The position numbers were made by a program, and so were the translations under genes. Source: Dyella sp. ASV21 (GTDB taxonomy: Bacteria; Pseudomonadota; Gammaproteobacteria; Xanthomonadales; Rhodanobacteraceae). Taken from it: DNA of 64,000 nt. The notes under the pieces were generated by a model. That model made no database searches. It saw nothing but the letters and a program-made list of their open reading frames with translations, and was not told the DNA's origin. The stretch is taken from positions 1-64,000 of the forward strand of contig NZ_JAELTT010000020.1 of assembly GCF_016428975.1 (NCBI RefSeq). The letters run 5' to 3'. Shown piece by piece: positions 12,104-19,757 of the stretch (position 1 is its first letter; the number at the start of each line of letters is the position of its first letter).

Positions 12104-12244
12104 GCCGCAGCCCCCGTGGCCATGGGCCGTCCAGGCGGCCACCGTGGTGACAGGCTAGCCGATGGACCCGGCGCCGTCAGCGGCTTGCGATGGCGAAACA
12201 GAGCAAGCAAGCTGCGTGCTTGCCTTTTCGCCCGAGTGAACCCC

Positions 12245-13258
12245 GTGGAAACCATCGACCTGCGCAGCGACACCGTCACCCGTCCCACCCTCGCCATGCG
12301 TGCGGCCATGTTGGACGCGCCGGTGGGCGATGACGTGTACGGCGAAGATCCCAGCGTGAATGCCTTCCAGCAGCATCTGGCCGATGAACTGGGTTTTGAG
12401 GCGGCATTGTTCGTGCCCACCGGCACGCAATCCAACCTGCTGGCGTTGATGGCCCATTGCGAGCGCGGCGATGAGTATCTGGTCGGCGCCGATGCCCACA
12501 CCTACAAGTTCGAAGGCGGCGGTGCGGCAGTGCTCGGCTCTATCCAGCCGCAGCCCATTGCGCATGATGTCGACGGCACCCTGCCGCTGGACAAGCTGGC
12601 GGCGGCCATCAAGCCGATCGATCCGCACTTTGCCCGCACCCGCCTGCTGGCGCTGGAAAACACTTGGCATGGCCGTGTGCTGCCGCTGGACTATTTGCGT
12701 GCCGCGCAGGCATGGGCGCGCGAACGTGGGCTGGGCTTCCATCTGGACGGCGCCCGCTTGTTCAATGCGGCCGTGGCCAGCGGCGTGCCGGCACGCGAGA
12801 TTGCCGGCTTGTTCGACAGCGTGTCGGTGTGTTTCTCCAAGGGCCTGGGCGCGCCGGTAGGTTCGGTGCTGGTGGGCTCGGCGGTCTTGATCGACAAGGC
12901 GCGCCGCTGGCGCAAGGTCGCCGGTGGCGGCTGGCGCCAGGCCGGCATGCTGGCGGCGGCCGCGCAGTTTGCGCTGGAGCACCACGTGGCGCGCCTGGCC
13001 GACGATCATGCGCGCGCCGCGACGCTGGCGGCCGGGCTCGGCGAGATCCCGGGGGTGCATCTGCTGGGCCACTTTACCAACATGGTGTTCGTCGATGTGC
13101 CGGCCGAACGGCTGCGCGATCTGGACGCCCATCTGCGCACCGCGGGGGTGCGCATCAGCATCGGCTATTTGCCGACGCTGCGGCTGGTGACGCATCTGGA
13201 CGTGGACGATGCCGCTGTCACGCGGGTGATCGAGGCGTTCCGCCGCTTCTTCGCTTAA
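12245..13258 (+). CDS. ltaE: Low-specificity L-threonine aldolase
   Basis: A 337-residue PLP enzyme that splits L-threonine and L-allo-threonine into glycine and acetaldehyde. Visible family signs: N-terminal TIDLRSDTVTRPTLAM, the GDDVYGEDPSVN block, the PTGTQSN cofactor loop, HLDGARLFNA, and the PLP lysine Lys199 in CFSKGLGAPVGS. Length matches E. coli LtaE (333). The start is a GTG: 12245 gives the usual METIDLRSD N-terminus, while GTG 12236 would add three residues. No strong ribosome site is visible. Divergent from the ABC exporter and convergent with phaZ. Confidence 0.93.
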   Translation: METIDLRSDTVTRPTLAMRAAMLDAPVGDDVYGEDPSVNAFQQHLADELGFEAALFVPTGTQSNLLALMAHCERGDEYLVGADAHTYKFEGGGAAVLGSIQPQPIAHDVDGTLPLDKLAAAIKPIDPHFARTRLLALENTWHGRVLPLDYLRAAQAWARERGLGFHLDGARLFNAAVASGVPAREIAGLFDSVSVCFSKGLGAPVGSVLVGSAVLIDKARRWRKVAGGGWRQAGMLAAAAQFALEHHVARLADDHARAATLAAGLGEIPGVHLLGHFTNMVFVDVPAERLRDLDAHLRTAGVRISIGYLPTLRLVTHLDVDDAAVTRVIEAFRRFFA

Positions 13259-13362
13259 GCCCTTCAGGTCACGACGGTGCGTGCCTGGAGAGCCGGGCAT
13301 AGCCGTCGAGCGCGGGCGCGGGACGACGGTGCTCGACCTGCACCGCCGTTATGCGCGCCGGC

Positions 13363-14616
13363 TCAGGCTTCGCGCCGATCGAACTTGCGGATGAAGTCAC
13401 GTACCTGCGGATACACCGTTTGGCGCCAGCGGCGGCCACTGAAGATGCCGTAGTGACCGGCGCCTTCCACCACGCGATGCGCACGGTGTTCGGCGGGAAT
13501 GCCGCTGCACAGGTCGTGTGCGGCTTCGGTCTGGCCCAGGCCCGCGATATCGTCCAGTTCGCCTTCCACGGTGAGCAGGGCGGTCCGGGTGATCGCCTCG
13601 GGCTTCACGCGCTCGCCCGATACGTCCCACAGGCCGCGCGGCAACAGGAATTGCTGGAACACGGTGGCGATGGTGTCGAGGTAATACTCCGCCGGCATAT
13701 CGAGCACGGCGTTGTATTCGTCGTAGAACTTGCGGTGCGCCTGGGCGTCGTCTTCGTCGCCGCGCAGCAGGTTCTCGTAAAAGTCCCAGTGCGAATTGAC
13801 GTGGCGGCCCGGGTTCATGGCGATGAAGCCGGCGTGCTGCAGAAAGCCCGGATACACCTCGCGACCGCTGCCCGGATAGTTGGGCGGCACGGTATGGATC
13901 ACGTTGCCCTTGAACCAGCTCAGCGGCTGCGTGGTGGCGAGGTTGTTCACGCCGGTGGGGTTGCTGCGCGGCTCGATCGGTCCGCCCATCATGGTCATGC
14001 TGAGCGGCGTCTCTTCGCCGCGCGCGGCCATCAGCGATACCGCGGCGAGCACCGGCACGGTGGGCTGGCACACCGATACCACGTGCACCTTCCGCGCGCC
14101 GATGAAGCGGATGAATTCCTCGATGTAGGCGACGTAGTCGTCCAGATGGAACGGGCCGGCGCTGGTCGGCACCATGCGCGCATCCACCCAGTCGGTGATG
14201 TACACCTTGTGGTCGTGCAGCAAGGTGCGCACGGTGTCGCGCAGCAGCGTGGCGTGGTGGCCCGACAGTGGGGCCACCACCAGCACCACCGGATCGTTCT
14301 TGAGCTTCTCGATGGTGTCCGGATCGTCGCTGAAGCGCTTGAAGCGCTTGAGCTGGCAGAACGGCTTATCCAGCACCACGCGTTCGATCACGGCGATTTC
14401 CTGGCCGTGCGCGGTGACCTGCGGCAGGTTGAACGCGGGCTTCTCGTACTCCTTGCCCAGCCGATGCAGCAGCTCGTAGCCGGCGGCCAGTCGCGGTGCA
14501 CCCGGCAGGTGCGAGAGCGGGCTGGTGATGTCGCTGAACATCTTGGCGCTGGCTTCGGCGTAGTGACTCAGCGGGCCAAGGAAAGCACGCTGCCACTCGT
14601 GGATCTGATAAAGCAT
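13363..14616 (-). CDS. phaZ: Intracellular polyhydroxyalkanoate depolymerase
   Basis: A 417-residue intracellular PHB depolymerase that mobilises storage granules. It belongs to the Ralstonia PhaZ1 type: an alpha/beta hydrolase with a cysteine nucleophile in place of serine. Cys183 lies in SVCQPTVP, the same position as in that family, and GHYG near the C-terminus probably holds the catalytic histidine. The N-terminus MLYQIHEWQRAFLGPLSHYA is typical, which favours ATG 14616 over the in-frame start 30 bases upstream. No polymer synthase (phaC) or phasin gene is present in the window, so its substrate pathway is encoded elsewhere. Confidence 0.93.
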   Translation of the reverse strand: MLYQIHEWQRAFLGPLSHYAEASAKMFSDITSPLSHLPGAPRLAAGYELLHRLGKEYEKPAFNLPQVTAHGQEIAVIERVVLDKPFCQLKRFKRFSDDPDTIEKLKNDPVVLVVAPLSGHHATLLRDTVRTLLHDHKVYITDWVDARMVPTSAGPFHLDDYVAYIEEFIRFIGARKVHVVSVCQPTVPVLAAVSLMAARGEETPLSMTMMGGPIEPRSNPTGVNNLATTQPLSWFKGNVIHTVPPNYPGSGREVYPGFLQHAGFIAMNPGRHVNSHWDFYENLLRGDEDDAQAHRKFYDEYNAVLDMPAEYYLDTIATVFQQFLLPRGLWDVSGERVKPEAITRTALLTVEGELDDIAGLGQTEAAHDLCSGIPAEHRAHRVVEGAGHYGIFSGRRWRQTVYPQVRDFIRKFDRREA

Positions 14617-14722
14617 GCGGCGGAACCGGAGGCGTCGGAAGGGCAATATCTTACCCGGTTTGGGTGGCGCGTGCTGCGCTGCCGCATCGTCTCAGGCCAT
14701 TTTGAATCAGTTGCTTAGATTC

Positions 14723-14760
14723 ACTGGTCTGGTCTTATCTGGTCCGGTAGTGGTCTGGTG
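14723..14760 (+). repeat. Short degenerate CTGGT tandem repeat
   Basis: Four to five imperfect copies of TCTGGT/CTGGTC within about 38 bases in the gap between phaZ and the RDD gene, just past the RDD stop codon on its strand. No function is evident. Confidence 0.4.
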
Positions 14761-14766
14761 GTGGCG

Positions 14767-15273
14767 TCAGCCCAGGCGGCGCAACTCGGTTCCGGCGACA
14801 CGGTCGTGTAGAGCGCGTTGGCGCGGATCGAAGGCGGCCATGCCGAACCACAACGCCCACGCAATGGCCGCGGCCCAAAGCGCGCCCCGCACGCCCAGCC
14901 AAGGCGCCAGGGCGAGCAGGAGCAGCGGCGCAGCCGCCACCAGTAGACGCACCAGGGCTTGCGAGAGGGACAGCGCATGGCCGCTGCCCGTGGTCAGGCG
15001 AATGCGCCACGGCCGCATGCCCAGGGTCTGGCCCCCGCGCAGCCATGAGGCCAGGAAATACGCCGAGATCACCGCGCCTTGCAGCGGCTGGTACCACCAG
15101 GCGATATGCACATGGCCATCGTCGGTGACCACGCCGCCGCCCGTGAGTCGCTGGCAGAGGTAGCCCACCACCATCACGATGGCCAGCACGGCCAACTGGT
15201 CGTAGACCAGTGCGATCAGTCGGCGCCAGAGTGGGCAGATCGGCGCGGTAGTAGCGGCGTGTGGCGGGGTCAC
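14767..15273 (-). CDS. RDD family integral membrane protein
   Basis: A 168-residue RDD-domain protein, named for conserved Arg and two Asp residues in the membrane helices. The N-terminal LWRRLIALVYDQLAVL carries the R and D of helix 1; RGGQTLGMRPWRIRL is the characteristic loop after helix 2; and the C-terminal QRALHDRVAGTELR is the usual H-D-x-x-x-G-T end. Three to four helices are visible. The start is the GTG at 15273 (TPPHAATTAPICPLWRR). Members in Xanthomonadales are routinely of unknown function; some RDD proteins elsewhere are cation/proton antiporters. It is divergent from xerD. Confidence 0.85.
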   Translation of the reverse strand: MTPPHAATTAPICPLWRRLIALVYDQLAVLAIVMVVGYLCQRLTGGGVVTDDGHVHIAWWYQPLQGAVISAYFLASWLRGGQTLGMRPWRIRLTTGSGHALSLSQALVRLLVAAAPLLLLALAPWLGVRGALWAAAIAWALWFGMAAFDPRQRALHDRVAGTELRRLG

Positions 15274-15336
15274 TATGGCATTCCCGTGTCGATGGAAAGC
15301 TTGCACGCGAGGAAGCCCGCGGCGAGCATCGCTTCC

Positions 15337-16248
15337 ATGCAGGATGAAACCCCAAGTATTACCGAAGCGGACCGTCGCAGCATCGATGCCTTTGTGGAAC
15401 GGGTGTGGTCGGAAGATGGCCTCGCCGATCGCACGCTGGATGCGTATCGCCGCGACCTGGAAGGCCTGGCCCGTTGGCTGGCGGCGCGCGGCCTGAGCCT
15501 GCGCACCGCGCAGCGCCAGCATCTGTCGGCGTATCACGGCAGCCAGCCGGTGGCGGTGCGTTCGCTGGCGCGGCGGCAGTCGGCGTTCCGGCGCTACTAC
15601 GCCTTCCTGGTGCGCAACGAGCCGGGTTTTGACGATCCCACGTTGTTGATCGAGCGCCCCAAGACCCCGCGCAGCCTGCCCAAGGCGCTGGCCGAGCGCG
15701 AAATCGAAGGCCTGCTGGATGCGCCGGACAGCGCCAGCACCCTGGGCCTGCGTGATCGCGCCATGCTGGAGCTGATGTATGCGTCGGGCCTGCGCGTGTC
15801 CGAACTGGTCGAGTTGCCGCTGGCGTCGCTGAACCTGCGCCAGGGAGTGGTGCGCGTGACAGGCAAAGGCGGCAAGGATCGGTTGGTGCCCATCGGCGAA
15901 GTTGCCGCCGAGCGCATCGAGGCGTATCTGGCGCAGGCGCGTCCGGCGCTTGCCAAGGGGCGCCAGCCGGCCGCGCTGTTCCTGAGCAATCGTGGCGAGG
16001 GCATGACCCGCCAGATGTTCTGGACGCTGGTGAAGCGCTACGCGTTGCAGGTGGGCATCGTGCCCAAGCGCATCTCCCCGCATGTGCTGCGCCATTCGTT
16101 CGCTACGCACTTGCTCAATCACGGGGCTGACCTGCGCGCCTTGCAGATGCTGCTGGGCCATAGCGCGTTGAGCACCACCCAGATCTATACCCTGGTGGCG
16201 AAGGAAGGGCTCAAGCGGCTGCACGCGCAGCACCATCCGCGCGGGTGA
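15337..16248 (+). CDS. xerD: Site-specific tyrosine recombinase XerD
   Basis: A 303-residue tyrosine recombinase that with XerC resolves chromosome dimers at dif under FtsK control. The catalytic set is complete: Arg153 (ASGLRVSEL), the lysine hairpin near TGKGGKDR, His249 and Arg252 (HVLRHSF), His275 (LLGHSALST) and nucleophile Tyr284 (QIYT). With ATG 15337 these sit about five residues later than in E. coli XerD, which supports that start; ATG 15292 in frame is an alternative. It is followed by dsbC, the common xerD-dsbC order, so it is the housekeeping recombinase and not an integrase. Confidence 0.94.
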   Translation: MQDETPSITEADRRSIDAFVERVWSEDGLADRTLDAYRRDLEGLARWLAARGLSLRTAQRQHLSAYHGSQPVAVRSLARRQSAFRRYYAFLVRNEPGFDDPTLLIERPKTPRSLPKALAEREIEGLLDAPDSASTLGLRDRAMLELMYASGLRVSELVELPLASLNLRQGVVRVTGKGGKDRLVPIGEVAAERIEAYLAQARPALAKGRQPAALFLSNRGEGMTRQMFWTLVKRYALQVGIVPKRISPHVLRHSFATHLLNHGADLRALQMLLGHSALSTTQIYTLVAKEGLKRLHAQHHPRG

Positions 16249-16320
16249 TTGGCCGTGAGCGGGCATGCCAAAGGCCCGACGGAACCGTTCAGTCGCCTAT
16301 GCGAGAATGCCTTGTCCCCA

Positions 16321-16343
16321 ACGTTTCCGACGAGCGGAAACGT
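16321..16343 (+). repeat. 9-bp hairpin upstream of dsbC
   Basis: Perfect inverted repeat ACGTTTCCG / CGGAAACGT with a 5-base loop (ACGAG), ending 18 bases before the dsbC ATG and just before its GAGG ribosome site. It could be a leader hairpin or an operator dyad; no T-run follows. Confidence 0.5.
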
Positions 16344-16361
16344 GCACCCACGAGGTTTGTG

Positions 16362-17129
16362 ATGTCCAAGAAATGGTTGCTGGCGCTGTGCTTCAGCGTG
16401 TTCGCCCTCAACGCCTGCGCTGCGCCGGACGATGCCGCCACCGGCCCGGAAAGCGTGGTGCGCAAGGCCGTGCTCTCGCTGGAGCCCAGGCTCAGCATCG
16501 ACTCGATCAAGCCGGCGCCCATGCCTGGCTATTACCAGGTGATCGCCTCTGGCCAATTGGTGTACGTCAGTGCCGATGGCAAGTACCTGGTGAACGGCGA
16601 CCTGATCGACGTCGGCGTGAAGAAGAACCTCAGCGATGCGGGTTGGGCGGAATTCCGCAAGGCGGAGCTGGCCAAGCTGCCGGCAACGGATCGCATCGTG
16701 TTCGCGCCCGCCAACCCGCGTTATCGCGTGACGGTGTTCACCGATGTCACCTGCGGTTATTGCCGTGAGCTGCACAAGCATATGGCCGAGTTCAACAAGG
16801 CCGGTATCGCGGTGGAGTACGTGGCATGGCCGCGCGAAGGCGTGACCAATCCGCTGGGCGGCAGCACCGACACTTATAAAGAGATGGTGTCCGTGTGGTG
16901 CGCTGCCGATCGCAAGACGGCCTTCACTGCGGCCAAGGAGGGTAAGACGCCCAAGGCCGCCACGTGCACCAATCCGGTCAAGCAGGAGTTCGACCTGGGC
17001 CTCAAGCTGGGCGTCAATGGCACGCCGGCCATCATTTCCGAGGACGGCACCATGCTCGGCGGTTACGTGACGCCAGACCAGCTCTTGCAGCTGCTGGAAA
17101 AGGACAAGAGCAAGGCCAAGGGCGGCTGA
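16362..17129 (+). CDS. dsbC: Periplasmic thiol:disulfide isomerase DsbC
   Basis: A 255-residue DsbC/DsbG-family protein that reshuffles wrong disulfides in the periplasm and is kept reduced by DsbD. It has an N-terminal export signal (MSKKWLLALCFSVFAL) ending in LNACAAPDD, where a cysteine makes lipidation possible though the lipobox is weak. A dimerisation domain follows (about 35-115, with VSADGKYLVNGDLIDV), then a thioredoxin fold with the active site CGYC in DVTCGYCREL and the cis-Pro in NGTPAII. Start ATG 16362 has GAGG upstream at good spacing. It is followed by a strong terminator. Confidence 0.93.
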   Translation: MSKKWLLALCFSVFALNACAAPDDAATGPESVVRKAVLSLEPRLSIDSIKPAPMPGYYQVIASGQLVYVSADGKYLVNGDLIDVGVKKNLSDAGWAEFRKAELAKLPATDRIVFAPANPRYRVTVFTDVTCGYCRELHKHMAEFNKAGIAVEYVAWPREGVTNPLGGSTDTYKEMVSVWCAADRKTAFTAAKEGKTPKAATCTNPVKQEFDLGLKLGVNGTPAIISEDGTMLGGYVTPDQLLQLLEKDKSKAKGG

Positions 17130-17154
17130 GTCCGCTGTTACGTTGGCGCCAGTG

Positions 17155-17182
17155 AAAAGGCCGGACTTGCGTCCGGCCTTTT
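17155..17182. terminator. Bidirectional terminator between dsbC and pilR
   Basis: AAAAGGCCGGAC / GTCCGGCCTTTT, a 12-bp perfect stem with a TTGC tetraloop and T-runs on both strands. It lies between the converging ends of dsbC (plus) and pilR (minus), so it can serve both. Confidence 0.92.
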
Positions 17183-17186
17183 CGTT

Positions 17187-18602
17187 TCAGTCGATGCCCA
17201 GCTTCTTGAGCTTGTAGCGCAAGGCGCGGAAGGTGATGCCCAGCTTCTTGGCCGCCGCGGTCTTGTTGTAGCGCGATTCTTCCAGCGCTTTGATGATGGC
17301 GGTGCGCTCGAGATTGCTGATGTAATCGTCAAGGCCGCCATCGGCGCTGGGCGGGGCCATGGTCGGTGTCGGCGCAGCAGGCATCACGCCAGGCATCGCC
17401 GGTGCGGCGGCCATGGCGGGCGCCGATTCGCCCACACGCTGGCTGCGCTGCGGCAGCATCAAATCGCTTACGTCGATCTGGTCGCCATCGCACATCGCCA
17501 TGGCGCGTTCCAGGATGTTCTCCAGCTCGCGCACATTGCCCGGGAAATCGTAGGACTCCAGCGCCTGTTGTGCGGCCGGCAGCAGGCGGCCTATAGCGCC
17601 GCCGCTCTTGGTGGCCAGCTGGCGCAGCACGAAGCTGGACAGCAGCGACACGTCGCCACGACGCTCGCGCAGCGGCGGCACGCGCAGCTCGATCACGTTG
17701 ATGCGATAGAACAAATCCTGGCGGAACTGACCCTGCTCGACCAGCGCGGCAAGGTTCTTGTGCGTGGCCGAGAGGATGCGCACATCCACCGGCACTTCTT
17801 CGCGCGCGCCGATCGGGCGCACGGCCTTCTCCTGAATCGCACGCAGCAGCTTCACCTGCATGTGCAGCGGCAGCTCGGCCACTTCGTCCAGGAACAGGGT
17901 GCCGCCGTGAGCCGCCTGGAACAGGCCTTCCTTGTCGCCCACCGCGCCGGTAAAGCTGCCCTTGCGGTGACCGAAGAACTCGCTCTCCATCAGCTCGGAA
18001 GGAATCGCGCCGCAGTTCACCGGCACAAACGGGCCGGTGGCGCGCGGGCCTTGTTCATGGATGAGTCGGGCCACCAGCTCCTTGCCCACCCCCGATTCGC
18101 CGGCGATGTACACCGGCGCCTGGTTGCGGGCGAGCTTGGTGATGGTGGAGCGCACCTGCTGCATGGCCGGCGATTCGCCGATCAGGCGCTCCTGTCCATC
18201 GGGCTTGGCGGCGCCCTGGCCGCTGCGCTTCTCTTCCGCCAGGCGTAGCGCGGTGCGCACCAGACGGCGCAGCATTTGAATGTCTACCGGCTTGGAAACG
18301 AAGTCGAAGGCGCCGGCTTTGAGCGCACCGACGGCAGCGTCCACGTTGCCGTAGGCGGTAATCATGGCGACCGGCGTATCCGGATGCTCGGCCGAGATCA
18401 GCTCGACGATCTCATGGCCGGTCCCATCCGGGAGGCGCATGTCGGTGAAGCACAGATCGTAGTGCCGCTCGGCGAGCGCGCGACGGGCTTCAGACACGGT
18501 ACCCACCGCATCGACCAGCAAGTCCATGCGGCCGAGGGTGATGGTGAGAAGCTCGCGGATGTCGCGTTCGTCGTCAATGACCAGAACGGTCTGTTGGCTC
18601 AT
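17187..18602 (-). CDS. pilR: Sigma-54-dependent response regulator PilR
   Basis: A 471-residue NtrC-type activator that switches on type IV pilin transcription. The receiver domain has the phospho-acceptor Asp in CFTDMRLPDG; the AAA+ domain has Walker A GESGVGKE and the sigma-54 contact loop in the form GSFTGA, typical of PilR proteins; the Fis-type helix-turn-helix ends ALRYKLKKLGID, as in PilR. A Pro/Ala-rich linker (about 395-420) precedes the helix-turn-helix. Its partner kinase gene pilS is found at 32157-33791, 13.5 kb away, with an unrelated carbohydrate locus in between, so pilR cannot be co-transcribed with pilS in the usual way. Confidence 0.92.
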   Translation of the reverse strand: MSQQTVLVIDDERDIRELLTITLGRMDLLVDAVGTVSEARRALAERHYDLCFTDMRLPDGTGHEIVELISAEHPDTPVAMITAYGNVDAAVGALKAGAFDFVSKPVDIQMLRRLVRTALRLAEEKRSGQGAAKPDGQERLIGESPAMQQVRSTITKLARNQAPVYIAGESGVGKELVARLIHEQGPRATGPFVPVNCGAIPSELMESEFFGHRKGSFTGAVGDKEGLFQAAHGGTLFLDEVAELPLHMQVKLLRAIQEKAVRPIGAREEVPVDVRILSATHKNLAALVEQGQFRQDLFYRINVIELRVPPLRERRGDVSLLSSFVLRQLATKSGGAIGRLLPAAQQALESYDFPGNVRELENILERAMAMCDGDQIDVSDLMLPQRSQRVGESAPAMAAAPAMPGVMPAAPTPTMAPPSADGGLDDYISNLERTAIIKALEESRYNKTAAAKKLGITFRALRYKLKKLGID

Positions 18603-18642
18603 GTCGTCACGATGGGCTGAGGGCCGGCCTAGGATAGCTGTC

Positions 18643-18678
18643 CGCTACGCAAGGGGCAAAGTCTGAAACTGCGTAGCG
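18643..18678 (-). repeat. Inverted repeat between the esterase gene and pilR
   Basis: CGCTACGCA (18643-18651) pairs with TGCGTAGCG (18670-18678) around an 18-base loop in the 84-base gap. It could end transcription of the carbohydrate operon before pilR, but no U-tract follows. This gap is also the left boundary of the inserted locus. Confidence 0.4.
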
Positions 18679-18686
18679 CGCCGGAC

Positions 18687-19757
18687 TCAGTGAACGACGG
18701 CCTCGGGATGGCCCAGGTGGCGATCGAAGAATTTCACGATAACTGTATACGCCGCCTGCGATTCCGGCAGTTCCGGGTCGGAGAAAAACGAGTGCCACAT
18801 GCCTTCCCATACGTGCAATTCGGTGGGCACTCCGGCCTGGTCAAGCAGTGCCTGGCTGCGCAGCACGGAGCTCAGGGCCATGTCGCGCGTGCCGGAAATC
18901 AGCAGCGTGGGGGGAAATTGGGCCAGCCATGCGGGGGACAGTCCGGGAAATACCCGCGGATCGCGGGCGTTGGTGCCCTTGAAGTAGGGCAGTTGCTCTA
19001 TTCGCAACGGCTGGATGGGCGCGGGAGCGCCATTGAGCAGCGGTGCAACGTAGGTCGAATCACCTTCCATGTTCACCAGGGAGCCGCAAAAGGTGCCGAT
19101 GGCGCCCGGTACCGGCAGCTTGTGGTCGATCAGTCGGGCCACCGCTTCGCCGGTAAGCACGCCGCCCGCGGAGCAACCGTAGATGCCGATATCGGTCGCC
19201 TTGTGGTGCTTGAGCAGCTCGCGATAGACCGCCTCCACATCCTCGCTGGCGGCGGGAAACACGTGCTCGGGGGCCTGGCGGTAATCCACCGAGATCACCT
19301 GGATGCGTCCCAGGCTGGCGATCGGAATGGATTCGACCAGCCCGCCGCTGTGCGCACCCCACAGGAACGCGCCGCCGTGCAGGTTGATCAGCACACGCTC
19401 GCGGTTGCGCGGCGTGATGCCTTGCGCAGGCTCGATGACATCCACGCCCACGCCGGCGATGGTGTCGTGGTGTGTCTTCACCGGATAACGCTTGGCCATG
19501 CGGGCGGCGCGGTCGCGGTTGAGCTGGTCGTAGAACGCACGGCTCTGCTCGATGGGCGCCGTGATGGGCGGTGCCTTGCCACCAGCGGCGAGCATCTGCG
19601 GAAAGAACCGGCGCGCCTCGGGCGAGGCCAGCACGGAGTAGGGCAGCGTGGCGGCCGGCGCCTGGATGGTGCCATCGGCTTCCACGCGCGGTGTGGTCTC
19701 TTGCGCTGCGGTTACACCGGCGATCACCAGCATGAGCGGTACGAGCAGGCGGATCAT
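18687..19757 (-). CDS. Secreted alpha/beta-hydrolase esterase (HSL/lipase family)
   Basis: A 356-residue esterase of the hormone-sensitive-lipase family, last gene of the carbohydrate operon. Residues 1-18 are a signal peptide (MIRLLVPLMLVIAGVTAA). The oxyanion loop HGGAF, nucleophile motif GCSAGG, acid in SGTRDMA and histidine in EGMWHSFF form a complete catalytic apparatus. It should hydrolyse acyl or aryl esters in the periplasm or outside the cell. Its ATG overlaps the stop of the upstream trehalase gene by 4 bases, so the two are translationally coupled; this suggests it removes acyl groups from the same sugar, although that substrate is inferred. Confidence 0.88.
   Translation of the reverse strand: MIRLLVPLMLVIAGVTAAQETTPRVEADGTIQAPAATLPYSVLASPEARRFFPQMLAAGGKAPPITAPIEQSRAFYDQLNRDRAARMAKRYPVKTHHDTIAGVGVDVIEPAQGITPRNRERVLINLHGGAFLWGAHSGGLVESIPIASLGRIQVISVDYRQAPEHVFPAASEDVEAVYRELLKHHKATDIGIYGCSAGGVLTGEAVARLIDHKLPVPGAIGTFCGSLVNMEGDSTYVAPLLNGAPAPIQPLRIEQLPYFKGTNARDPRVFPGLSPAWLAQFPPTLLISGTRDMALSSVLRSQALLDQAGVPTELHVWEGMWHSFFSDPELPESQAAYTVIVKFFDRHLGHPEAVVH

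Noticed and set aside
12203-12223. Hairpin GCAAGCA / TGCTTGC followed by CTTTT before ltaE.
   Set aside because: It lies between divergent genes, upstream of ltaE, where a terminator has no obvious transcript to end; the stem is short (7 bp) and the T-run only four.
15337-16248. Tyrosine recombinase as a sign of an integrated element.
   Set aside because: It is chromosomal XerD next to dsbC with no attachment repeats or phage genes nearby.
15274-16266. Minus-strand extension of the RDD gene through xerD.
   Set aside because: The extension is antisense to a complete xerD and adds only His/Arg/Gln-rich sequence; the RDD domain starts near the GTG at 15273.
18603-18686. Search for a sigma-54 or sigma-70 promoter for pilR.
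   Set aside because: A TATCCT-like -10 on the minus strand has no -35 at correct spacing, and no GG-N10-GC sigma-54 motif was found.
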